From positions 62,001 through 126,000 of the forward strand of contig JACEEZ010022673.1 in NCBI GenBank assembly GCA_016584305.1: 64,000 bases of DNA. Reading direction: 5' to 3'. This DNA is from Chionoecetes opilio (taxonomy: Eukaryota; Arthropoda; Malacostraca; Decapoda; Majidae). This document shows positions 35,422 to 44,379 of the stretch, in pieces. Position 1 is the first letter of the stretch. Each line of letters opens with the position of its first letter. The position numbers were made by a program, and so were the translations under genes. The notes under the pieces were generated by a model, which searched no databases, was not told the origin of the DNA, and worked only from the letters and a program-made list of their open reading frames with translations.

Positions 35422-38102
35422 CTAAGGCCCACTACGTAGCTCCGCACGTCCTCCTGCAGACATGGATGCCTTCAGGCTGGAGGTGAAGGTGAGCGGCGTC
35501 AAATTTGAGCTTAACCAGACGCTTGAAGCTGAGTGTTGGACCAGACTGTGTTTGGGTTTGGGTCCTGTTCTCGCCGCCTTCACGCTCCCCGGCCCTTCTA
35601 ACGTCTCGAGAACGCCCCCTTCAAAGCTTGTGCAAATGGTGAGTTTTGACTTCATAATTTTTTCCCCCGGGGTCTTGTGTGAATGTACTTGTGTTAAGAA
35701 TATGATGCATAAATGACTACATCTTTCTTTCTTATTATTTAGAAACTATTTTCATGTCAGGGACTGCCTGGTAAGACCTAATCATGCTCGACACTGATAA
35801 CTGTGAAGCGTCATGCGGGGCTCCTGAAGTGGCTTCTCCCTTTCAGGTGTGGGTGGCCGCGGGGGATCACTTTTTTAATGTGACCAAAATGGAGGACAAT
35901 CCTTTATCTCTGCTGTCCGGGACATACTACTTCGGGGAAAAAACGGGAGCGTCTTCTTTCGTTGGGTTTGTAACGGCCATATCCACCAAGTCAGGCATCT
36001 CCGAGACCTCGCCGTCCAGCTCCAGCTGCAGCGAGGCTGTGTCGGTAGGCGAGTCCCTCTCAGTGTGGCACAGACTCGGTGACGCGTTCTTCACCGAGAT
36101 GGAGGAGCACCAGGTGTGTTCCGAACAAATACACGAGATAACGCTGCACGGCGCGCACGGGTATGCGGGCTTCAAACGGATGTGCAACAGCTTGGGAGGA
36201 CACTTGCCGGGGGTGGAGGAGGTGGAGGTAGGCGACATGGAAAACTTAAGCTGCGCCACAGAGGATGGGGTTGTGTCTTGGCGGCTGGGCTGCAGCAAAG
36301 ACGGAGAGCACGTATGGTCCCGCTGTCCTGTACTCCTTGCGAACGGCACTTCGGACCAGCGCTTCTGTGTGCAGGACCTGCCGTGTAGCACGTGTCGCGT
36401 GCCTTCCAACCTCCGCTACTCCCTCTACGGACCTGTCCGAAACTTCGACAGACAATATTCCCTCAAATTGCTGCCAGACGGCAGCTTCTACTTTCAGGGC
36501 AAGGATACGAGCAACATAAGCCGGAAGGGCGAGGAGTGGATGCTGTGGTCACCGCTGCACCACAGGTGGTGGCGGCTGGGGCAGGGCGCCTGGCCCCTGG
36601 GACGCCGTGCCTGGTACTCTCCACACCTCTACGCTACTTTCACCTTTACTTCCTGCAATGCTCTTCAGTTCCCTACAGACGACGGCACTTGCCTGCTAAG
36701 GAGTCAACGCTGCGACGGTACCCAGGATCACCCCGACGGCAGTGATGAGCGAGCCTGTCGCGACAGAATCATCAGCAAGACAAGCGACTACGACTAACAC
36801 AACTTACCGCTTGATTTCTACGTAAATGAACATATTAATTACAAAATCATGTTATTCAACATAGCTGACATCATAGCAGCCCAGGGCGTGGCAGGCATCG
36901 AGATGAATGTAGAAATCAATTGGCATGACAACCGAATCAGACTCGTGGACGTCAAGCACCAGATGGACATTCCGTACGCCTTCCCCTGTGACGATGTCTG
37001 GACACCTGATCTGTTTCTGACCTCTGGATCCTTCCAAGACTCTCTAGCAAATTTCAGCTACATTTTCAAGATGTGCAATTTGTTTTTCCTAACACGGAGG
37101 ATAAAGAAGCAAACGTGACCGACCCCATGGCAGGTAAGTGTTGCCTTCACATCTTAATACTTCCTTTTTTATTCATGACTGTCTTGTTTGCGGCATGCTT
37201 GTCTCTCTACTTCTCAGTGTTTATGTGAAGCAGCAGAATGATAAAACTTTATGAATTTGTTCAGTTAAGCAAATCAGTGTGAGCGTGAAACATTTTTTTC
37301 TATACATAGTATTGAACAGCACCTTGACTATCCCAGGTCTTACGGGTAACCTTTCGTCTCCCTGGCAGGCTGGGTCACCTCAAAGGATAACGTGACCGAA
37401 CTGTCCATGCTGGTAAAGATCCAGGTGTCCTCGTCCTGCCACTTCAGGTTGGCCCGCTACCCCTTCGGTCGCTACACCTGCAGAACTTCCCTCATTGCCT
37501 TAGGTCACAACGATGCTATTAAATGGAACGCAACCTCCAAGCTAATGTCTTATTCAGGTAGGAGCGATCTTTTAGACTTCTATCTGGACAGGGTGACACT
37601 GGAGACCCAAGACGATAATTACTCCCTAACCCTAACGCTGCATCTCTCGGGCCTGGCTGAGTACCACCTCATGGCCAGCTTCATTCCGAGCTCACTCATA
37701 TTCCTCATCTGCTACTCGACGCTCTACTTCAACCTGGAAGACTTCAATGAGCGGGTGATGGTCTCGCTCACCTCCCTGTTAGTGTTGGTTGCGCTCTTCT
37801 CTCAGACGCAAGGTTCCATCGTCAAGACGCCCTACTACAAGATACTCGACGTGTGGTTCGTGGTGCTCATCGCCCTTTGCTTCATCGTCGTTATCTCCAA
37901 CTCTGCGATCCAGGTGCTGCTGCGAGGCAGAATAGTCACACGTGTAGTGCCCATGGACTTCAACAACGACCTGAAGGACATCGGTGGCGCGTCGCGTATC
38001 TCCAGGCGGGCCCAAAACAGGTTGAAAACAAGCTGTGCAAGTTTTTCCCTCTTGTCATTTCTTCGTCATGTTTATCACTATGTGTGGTCTCTTAGGATAT
38101 GA
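34490..38102 (+). CDS. Chimeric Cys-loop receptor: pentraxin-like, C-type-lectin-like, LDLa and ligand-gated channel
   Basis: This is probably a membrane receptor channel. Five exons join with matching phases: about 34,490-34,582, 34,817-34,993, 35,460-35,638, 35,847-37,133 and 37,379-38,102. In order they encode a hydrophobic signal peptide, a pentraxin/concanavalin-like domain (FQMCGLLRVEAEQ, WTRLCLGLG, SFVGFVTAI), a C-type-lectin-like region (FKRMCNSLGGHLPGVEE), a beta-rich region ending PLGRRAW, an LDLa module, a ligand-binding domain with a 13-residue Cys-loop, and M1 to M3. This layout is known to me from uncharacterised arthropod proteins; ligand and ion are unknown. As read it has a stop at 36,795, frameshifts near 34,523 and 37,075, and a damaged M4, so it is a recent pseudogene or carries assembly errors. 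Confidence 0.8.
34583..34816 (+). other. Receptor intron 1, GC-AG type
   Basis: It begins GCAAGT after AG and ends CCCCAG. The strong GCAAGT consensus and the matched phase (1 + 2 bases) support a rare GC-AG intron of 234 bp. Confidence 0.6.
34817..34993 (+). CDS. Receptor exon 2, start of pentraxin-like domain
   Basis: Preceded by a CCCCAG acceptor and followed by a GTACAC donor. Two bases complete the split codon from exon 1 (Gly), and one base (G) is left for exon 3. It encodes VDRHARLWKEFS, then FQMCGLLRVEAEQNVNPATL, with an N-glycosylation site at NTTS. The cysteine in FQMC is the likely first partner of the pentraxin-type disulfide. Confidence 0.75.
34997..35098 (+). repeat. ACGC/AC microsatellite in receptor intron 2
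   Basis: CACC and ACGC repeats, then CA repeats, directly after the exon 2 donor. Confidence 0.9.
35096..35320 (+). mobile_element. tRNA-derived SINE, family B, inside receptor intron 2
   Basis: A B-box-like GGGTTCGATCCCC (35,109-35,121) is followed by a conserved body (GGGCGGAGCAGGAGACAGAT, CACCCAGCAGTGAATGGGTA, CCGGGTGTTAG). The A-box part is missing, replaced by CA repeats. SINEs with this body are common in arthropods (from memory, uncertain). Confidence 0.65.
35366..35417 (+). repeat. CA microsatellite in receptor intron 2
   Basis: ACACAC repeat with two short interruptions, ending 40 bp before exon 3. Confidence 0.95.
35460..35638 (+). CDS. Receptor exon 3, core of pentraxin-like domain
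   Basis: Acceptor CTCCTGCAG, donor ATGGTGAGT, phase 1 in and phase 0 out. It encodes FRLEVKVSGVKFELNQTLE and CWTRLCLGLG. The W-x-x-L-C-L pattern is the usual pentraxin/LamG strand and carries the second conserved cysteine. N-glycosylation sites are NQT and NVS. Confidence 0.75.
35847..37133 (+). CDS. Receptor exon 4: lectin-like region, LDLa, ligand-binding domain
   Basis: Acceptor TTTCAG, donor GCAGGTAAGT, phase 0 in and phase 1 out. The end of the pentraxin-like domain (SGTYYFGE, SFVGFVTAI) is followed by a C-type-lectin-like part from about 36,150, a cysteine-rich stretch (FCVQDLPCSTC) and the LDLa at 36,654-36,758. A TAA at 36,795 interrupts the frame, which then continues unchanged into the ligand-binding domain (DFYVNEHINYKI, EINWHDNRIRLVDVKHQMD). 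Near 37,075 the reading moves one frame, giving QFVFPNTEDKEANVTDPMA up to the donor. Confidence 0.75.
36654..36758 (+). other. LDL-receptor class A module with two cysteines missing
   Basis: The module keeps Cys1 (36,654), Cys3 (36,690), Cys4 (36,711) and Cys6 (36,756), plus the calcium-cage DGSDE. The place of Cys2 in F-x-C is Thr (ACA, 36,675), and the place of Cys5 in D-C is His (CAC, 36,729). In LDLa folds the pairs are 1-3, 2-5 and 4-6, so exactly one disulfide pair is absent. Confidence 0.8.
37379..38102 (+). CDS. Receptor exon 5: Cys-loop and membrane segments
   Basis: Acceptor CCTGGCAG; the split codon completes Gly before WVTSKDNVTEL. The Cys-loop runs from Cys 37,437 to Cys 37,479 with 13 residues between (HFRLARYPFGRYT). 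It keeps Y-P but lacks the usual following Asp. M1 is LMASFIPSSLIFLICYSTLY. M2 is VMVSLTSLLVLVALFSQ, preceded by NER instead of the Pro-Ala-Arg of many anion channels. M3 is WFVVLIALCFIVVISNSAI. The expected M4 is shifted out of frame, and the ORF ends KTSCASFSLLSFLRHVYHYV then WSLRI. The partial copy at 42,331-42,830 preserves the likely M4. Confidence 0.8.
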
Positions 38103-38977
38103 ACTTATCTAGGCACCCAAATTAACTCAATGCTTACTCCCTCATACTCTAACCCCTCAATCATACTGTTAGACACTCCCTCGTTTCCCCTCTTGGACTT
38201 CCTCCCTCCGCCCCCAACACGTAATAGAACGTAACGAAAAAGTAAGGTTGATACTGTAGTCAGAAATTGTATATCCCTAGAAGGGAAACCCCCCGGAGCG
38301 TTACACAAAGCTGAAACGGGGGTCTCAATGATCCCCCGCGGGGAAATAATGGAATAAAATATTTCTGAGGGTTTATTGATGCCCAAAAGGGTTTGTGTAT
38401 ACATACATAATTATTCTAGCTAATATCACATTTGTAAGTATATTCCTGAGTAGTTACGTGTTGAGGCACTCGTTTTCCGAATTATCCAGCCCAAAAAATG
38501 GTGTCCCCTAATAAAATCAAATAAAAATAAATTACCGACCGATTTTTCTGAAACTTCGCAGCATGAAGGCCCTGATGATGGGTAAGTCCCTCCTAGAACC
38601 TGGAGGGCGTACACCCCAGGATCAAAGACGATCTGGAAGAAACAAAAGAGAGGTACTTTTTAGTCAAACCAAATCACACCATTTTGTATACTTTCACCTA
38701 AAAACCCCAAAAGAGGCCCTGAAAAATGGTTTATTGTCCTGAAATCTTTTAATTGCATAGACACATGTATAATAAGGGAAAATTTTGGCAAAAAAATGGA
38801 TATTTAGTGACTTTTTAGTAACCCAACTCCGCCATTTAAATTTTCTACAAAAGTCCCCCTCAAAATGACATGAAACATGCTTGTTTGGGCTTGAAACATG
38901 ACCAAATGTGCTGAAATTGTGTTATATTATACTTAGATGTCTAAGAAGTAACCTGGGAACAAAATAATTATATTTAC
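38103..38977. other. Receptor 3' region and left flank of piggyBac element
   Basis: 38,103-38,268 is matched by the second copy near 42,650-42,815, so it belongs to the receptor's 3' untranslated region or flank. At 38,269 CCCTAGAAGGG begins, which resembles a piggyBac end (CCCTAGAA), although the usual TTAA is not adjacent. From 38,290 on there is no match to the copy, as expected if an insertion starts here. Confidence 0.45.
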
Positions 38978-41351
38978 CTAAGCGGGTTGGCAGTCGACGC
39001 ACAGGATGTGGAGTGAGTGGGGCACACAGGCCGCCCACAGGTGATGCAGTTTTTGCTGGTCTTCTTGTCGGTCCCCGGGGGATATGACGCATCGAACCCT
39101 TTCCCAGCAAACACGTACATAAAATGGTAGAGGAGGAGGGAGAGTGGTGTAGTGGAAGGCGTCTCTTATCACGTTCTTCACTGACGTATGCTGCCCGGGT
39201 AGGCCAAGTCGGGGGCGGCCCATGGTTCGATCAGTGGAAAGAGCCCAGCTGTTTCATAAAATCCCGCCTCCCTATCTCCTTCTTCCCTTCCCTCATTAGC
39301 CGGCTGTTGTGGATGATGTGCGAGTTGATGGAGGCAAAAGTTGAGCATCCCCCGGAAGATACACACTGGCCACCGTCGAGTCTGCTGCCGCAATTATAAT
39401 TGGCACATAGTTGATCCCAAATGTGTCCACTCCTCCCTTATGTTTATTATAATATAGCAGTGCAGTGGCCTTGTCCTTTTCCCCCTCTCGACGATGTTAT
39501 GTAATGTGGAGAGGAGGGCCACTGTCTTGTCGACTTTTGGTTTGTACGAGATGGCCGTGATGTAATCGTGAAACAGAAATCCGGTGTTCCGACAGGCCGG
39601 ATTCTATAGTCTTTCCTGGGGGCTCCCTTCTTGGGGCCATATATCACTTGAGGTACATTAGGTTTTTTTTCTGAGGGTGCCCACTGTCGTGAGGCCCTTC
39701 TCCTTCAGGTCCTTGGCCAACCCAATCGAGGTGAACCAGTTGTCTGTCGTCACAGTCCTGTCAGTCCCGTAGCAGTCCTCCAACAACTTGATGGTGAGGT
39801 AGTGCCCCTGGTTCATTCTGGCTGGGCAAAGGGATGGACCCCTTCCCCAGGTAAGGGTAAGCGTTAAACATATAGTATGTCCGGCAGTCACAGGCGAGGA
39901 CCAGCTTGAGGCCATACCTGTGAAGAGAAAGAATTTATTAGAAATACATCGAATTCCAAGTAAGGTAAGTAAATAAATCGTCAAAGGTAAGTCATTGGTG
40001 AAGGTAGGTCAGGTAAATCATTAGTGAAGGCAGGTCAGGTACGTAATTAGTGTAGGTGTGTCAGGTATGTCAATAGTGAAGGTCAGGTCAGTCAATAGGC
40101 GAAGGCAGTCATCAGGTGGTCAGGTAAGGCTATACATTTGTAAAGGTAAGTCATTAGTGAAGGTCATGTCAATCAGTAAATAACATACATCACATAAATA
40201 TAATAATAAAACATCAATAAAATAAGGTCTATCCTATAATATTATAAGGTAAGTCTTTCATTCACTTTCTCTCTCTTTCCCACCATCTCCAAAAGTGTCC
40301 TCACCCACACTTTCCCTTCCCCCCGTTATCAGTTGTCTCCACTTTCATCCTAAACAAATAAATTCTATACTTACTTAGCTGGTTTGTTGGGTATGTAGGT
40401 CTTGAACACACATCGCCCACGATAAGCCAGTAGCTGTTCGTCCACAGTGACAGCCTCGCCAGGGGTATAGTTGTGCCTGCAGTGCAGAATCAATGCGTCC
40501 CACAACTCACGGATAGGTGCGAAGCGGTCTGTCATCCGACGTTCAACCCGAGTTGTGGCGTCATCAAACCGCAGACACCTCATCAGGAGACTGAAGCGGG
40601 TCTCCGACATAGCACATCTATACAGGGGACACCCCATATCACTGCTGAACATCTCCTCTGCCGATATATGGTTGTCCTTCTTGGCCCCGGCCACGATCAG
40701 AACCCCCAACAGTGCCTTCAGCTCAAGCAGCCCTATGTCGCTGTAGGTGTTCGTCTTGTTTTTTACCTTTTCCCTCACCTTCCGGATGAATGAGTTGGTG
40801 TGGACACAAATGCGGGCCAACATGGTCTCGTCCAAAAACAGCAGGAAGATATCGGGCACAGTGTTGGCTAAGAAGGTGTCCGGTGTCGGCCCCTCCACGT
40901 ATGCCTGCGAGGACCTCTTCCGCTTGGACACTCGTGCTGGCCCTGGCGGTTTCTTGGTCCATACTGTTTGGCCATCAATGGACAGCACCGTGTCTCCTGG
41001 CCCAGGAAACATGTATAGAGGGTCAATTGCAGGGGCTGCAGGGGCGGCAGGGGCTACAGGAAGGGCTACAGGAGGTGTGGCAGGGGCGGCAGGGGCTACA
41101 GGAGGTGTGGCAGGGGCTGCACGAGGGGCTGTGGGGGCTGTGGCCTCTGGAGATGGTGTGCTAGCACGTGGGGAGTGCGCGGGAGAGTCAGAGTCGTATG
41201 GCGAGGGTGGGTTGAGGACGGGGGAGGAGGGGTCGTCGACGTCATAGGGGGAGGCAGGGCCCCTTCTATCGGCCTCATCACCCTCGTCTTCTGACTCATA
41301 ATCCGGCTCGTACAGGTCTCCCATGGGCTCTAAAATGGGTTCAATGGTCAC
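38978..41351 (-). pseudogene. piggyBac-like transposase with an intron, frameshifted
   Basis: Exon 1 (41,351 to about 40,374) is intact. It starts MTIEPILEPMGDLYEPDYES, has a Pro/Ala-rich repetitive linker, then the piggyBac domain (FLLFLDETMLARI, LKALLGVLIVAGAKKD, RMTDRFAPIRELWD, TVDEQLLAYRGRCVFKTYI). Splicing at GTAAGT (about 40,373) to an acceptor at about 39,919 joins PNKPAK to YGLKLVLACDCRTYYM. Exon 2 carries DNWFTSIGLAKDL, KGGVDTF and RRWPVCIFRGMLNF in changing frames. It ends with a C-terminal Cys/His cluster (NCITCGRPVCPTH) and CVDCQPA at 38,978. The catalytic Asp blocks are recognisable, but at least three frameshifts (near 39,830, 39,650 and 39,400) inactivate it. The protein would cut and paste DNA at TTAA sites. 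Confidence 0.85.
39985..40160 (-). repeat. Imperfect tandem repeat inside the piggyBac intron
   Basis: About five units of a roughly 32-bp sequence containing AGTGAAGGCAGGTCAGGTA, in the intron of the transposase gene. Confidence 0.7.
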
Positions 41352-41746
41352 ATCAGACCAGGAGTTGGGACCTCGCCCGACAAGTACGGCTAGCGGACAA
41401 ACCTGGCGCTATCCCTTCCCTGCCTCCGCCCGCAAAGATCATGGATGGGAGTCAGTGCGGAGCAAGACGAACTGCTCGACCAATCGCTGCCGCTGTCAAC
41501 GCCTGCAGACTCCTTGTTCCCCGGCGCTTTGCCTCCGATTGCTACCCCCGAGAGAGCATCAACGACGAGGAAGATGGCATGGGACGTCCTGATTCGTTAG
41601 ACGACTAGATATTCGATTTTTTAAACTTGTTGAACGCTCGCTATCGCACGTAAGGGATTTTTTGTGTTTTCTAATTGTTATTTTCAAAAAATACGCGGAG
41701 GAGACTCGGTTTCGTTGTTTGAAAGTTTGTTGTTCTGGATTAAATA
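41352..41746. other. 5' flank of the piggyBac gene
   Basis: Upstream of the transposase start. I could not find the expected right-hand piggyBac end (TTCTAGGG plus TTAA). No other gene seen. Confidence 0.4.
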
Positions 41747-42330
41747 CTCGGTCACTTCGGGCGGAAAAAAAGGACTTTCCGCTTCACCCTTAGTGAAGGA
41801 AGTTATTTTGAGGGTCTTAGCTAAGCATTTTTCACAGTTGAAATACCCTGTTCTACGCAATAATTGTACCACACATTGCACAAATCGTTAATTAAATGTG
41901 TCTAAGAACAATTGTTGTTATTTACTTTTTTTACTAATTAAAATTTAGTTTTAAAGTATTAAGAACTCGGCTTTAAGGCCAAAAGTATTTCCTTTGATAT
42001 TTTTCCAATTTTTTCCACGTATATCTAAATGCCATTATAGTCAGTAATCCGAACAGAATACAACCACGGAGTCTCAAACATTTTATGCACTCTTAATAAG
42101 CTTCAATTTGAGTCCCAAAACGAGGTCTCTACGACGTCTGGTTTCATTCTGCATTGTTAATGCCAATTTTATGCAACTGCCAATTGCAAAGGCGCGAAAA
42201 AATTACGCCTAACGAGTGAACCCAACTACGATTTTCGGATTCAGCGGCACAAAGGCTTAGGATAGACCCTCAAAAATACGCCTTCACTAGGTGAAGCGAG
42301 AAGCCTTTTTCCCGCCTTAAGTGACCCGAC
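41747..42330. mobile_element. MITE with 85-bp inverted ends and TA target site
   Basis: 41,747-41,830 (CTCGGTCACTTCGGGCGG, then CTTCACCCTTAGTGAAGG, TTTTGAGGGTCTTAGC) is matched inverted at 42,250-42,330. TA lies outside both ends (41,745-41,746 and 42,331-42,332), as for Tc1/mariner-type insertions. The 580-bp element has no coding region. A small inner hairpin, CTTCACCCTTAGTGAAG, is present in each end. Confidence 0.75.
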
Positions 42331-42830
42331 TATTAGTGTTGGTTGCGCTTTCTCTCAGACGCAAGGTCCATCGTCAAGACGCCTAAATACAAGAAATCGA
42401 CGTGTGATCGTGGTGTCATCCGCCTTTGCTTCATCGTCGTTATCTCCAACTCTCGATCCAGGTGCTGCGGCGAGCAGAATAGTCACACGTGTAGTGCCCA
42501 TGGACTTCAACAACTGACCTGAAGAACATCGGGTGGCGCGTCGTTATTCCAAGGCAGGCCAACAGGTGCAACAAGCTGTGGCAAGTGTTCCTCTTGGCAG
42601 TCTTTGTTCATGTTTATTCGCTAGGTATGGACTATTAGGGATATGAACTCATCTAGCAGCCATTGGACTCAATGCTTATTCCCTCATGCTCTCCCTCCTA
42701 TCCTCATACACTGTTAGCCACTCTCATTCACTCTGGGACTTCCCTCCTCCGCACAACACGTAATAAAAACGTAACGTAAACGTAAGGTGATACTGTAGTA
42801 AGTACTTGTATATTAATCTAAGGAGAGTTC
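42331..42830 (+). pseudogene. Partial second copy of the receptor's last exon and 3' region
   Basis: The sequence from TTAGTGTTGGTTGCGC onwards matches 37,778-38,268: end of M2, M3, the cytoplasmic loop (GTGCCCATGGACTTCAACAA) and the 3' region. It differs mainly by many single-base losses, so no frame is open for long. Around 42,575-42,620 it encodes NKLWQVFLLAVFVHVYSL, the likely ancestral M4, which is out of frame in the main gene. The copy begins within a few bases of the MITE edge. It is non-functional on its own. Confidence 0.85.
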
Positions 42831-42832
42831 CA

Positions 42833-42897
42833 TCTGTTATGTAGGATTGGAGGACCGCCATCATATGCGTCGTGAGTGGCGGACATAATGATCTAAA
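42833..42897 (+). repeat. 65-bp direct repeat, left member
   Basis: ATCTGTTATGTAGGATTGG, GTCGTGAGTGG and TAATGATCTAAAG match 43,468-43,532 (ATCTGTATGTAGGATTGG, TAATCTAAGC). The two copies bracket a minus-strand LINE fragment. Confidence 0.6.
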
Positions 42898-42929
42898 GTT
42901 TTATATATATATATATATATTTTTTTATT

Positions 42930-43450
42930 TTTAACATCACGAAGGAATTGGCAAAGGGCACCAACCAACAAAAAGGTAACACAAAGCCCGCTAGTTGCCA
43001 GTCCTATAAAGAGACAGTAAGAGAATAAGAAATGGAGGGGAACAAATTTGTTCGAGAGGTGTCTTGTCACTCCTGTCTGAAAAGATGAAGTAGTAGGAGC
43101 TAGAAGGTGGAAAATAGAAACAGAAAGAGAGTTCCAGAGTTTACCAGTGAAAGGGATGAAAGAGTACAGATACTGATAACTCTTGCATTAAGAAGATGGG
43201 CGAATAGGGATGAGAAGAGTAGAAAGTTCTTGTTGCCAGCGAGACCGCGGGAAGGGGGAAGGCACTGCAGTTAGCAAGTTCAGAAGAGCTGTGAGCATGA
43301 AAATAACGGTAGCAAGATAGCAGAGAAAGCAACCATTGCGGCCCCCCCCCGGTGATTAAAGATGAAAGACAGTCAGTCAGAGGAGGGCAGTTGATGAGGA
43401 CGGAAATTTTTGACTCTACCCTGTTTAGGAGAGCTGTATGAGTGGATCCC
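42930..43450 (-). mobile_element. Jockey-like LINE, 3' fragment
   Basis: The minus-strand frame at 43,141-43,332 reads CYRYFHAHSSSELANC and FYSSHPYSP, the C-terminal domain of the same LINE that is longer at 51,000-52,260. The DNA also shares GATCCCACTCATACAGCTCTCCTAAACAGGGT (inverted at 43,418-43,450), quoted here only in part as CATACAGCTCTCCTAAACAG. A TA repeat precedes its 3' end (42,902-42,922). Inactive. Confidence 0.8.
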
Positions 43451-43467
43451 CCGATCCTACATACGAT

Positions 43468-43532
43468 CTGTATGTAGGATTGGGGTGTCCGCCTGCATGT
43501 GCGTGTGTCTGGAGACAGAATAATCTAAGCAC
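43468..43532 (+). repeat. 65-bp direct repeat, right member
   Basis: Partner of 42,833-42,897. It is preceded by a short palindrome, ATCCTACATAC...GTATGTAGGAT (43,454-43,483). Confidence 0.6.
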
Positions 43533-44379
43533 ATGATCATGCGTGGAAAACCGCATTCAAACACAACTTCACTTATCTTCTAATCTCAATCGTCAGGATT
43601 TCAGTTCTATTTTCCAATACATGGATGATCTGTTGAGTAATGCGGAGATGAGTAGTAAATCACAAGATATGGAGAAACATGTAGAACAGTGAAGATGGTT
43701 ATTTCTAATGATGATCTCTCGACCACGATACACACCAAACGGAGGTTATGAGAATCTGCAAGTGATACAATTAAAATATAAACATTACGATTCACCTTCC
43801 TCGGTACCAATGGGATGGGAACTGTACCAATATTCAGGGATTACCAGGGGCATGAATTAAGCGGCTAAGTTACATCATGCGTTCAGCCTGCGACTATATT
43901 TTGACCTTGCAGCTGGTCTTGATTCGCTGAATCGCTATGCTTTCTTGGAGGTTGACAAGTTTTCTGGAGGATTTCGAATGGAAATCTAATTTGAATATAA
44001 TATACATATATTATTAAATGGCTATGAACCCGAAGATAGGATGGAGATCTTAAGTACATTTAGCATGTATCCAAATATATCATATTTTGTAGATATTTGG
44101 ATGAGCCAAAGTCCGAGAGTAAAACATCTGGATAAGCAGAGTATGAGGGAAGGCTTAAATAAATAAGCTCAGTAACCCTTTGTCAAGAATTTTCATTTGG
44201 GAGTGCAGTTGAACGCAGTTCTACTCTGGGGACGCGGAGAGTGAATTTTATGGGGAGTGTTGGATCCAGATGCAACTGCTTTTCTTTTGAAATGCATAAA
44301 CCGAGTCATTGGCTAGTCATTTGAGTTCATTATTCCCTAACCATGAAATTATCAGTCTTTTATATCACATTAGGCTTTT
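43533..44379. other. Unassigned sequence
   Basis: No gene recognised. The 67-codon minus frame at 43,607-43,810 shows no domain. Confidence 0.4.

Noticed and set aside
35927..36409. 160-codon minus-strand frame
   Set aside because: Shadow of receptor exon 4, which has splice support and domain matches on the plus strand.
39124..39300. tRNA-like A and B boxes (GGTGTAGTGGAAGGCGTC, ATGGTTCGATC)
   Set aside because: On the minus strand this stretch reads as the C-terminal part of the piggyBac transposase, so the boxes are probably chance.
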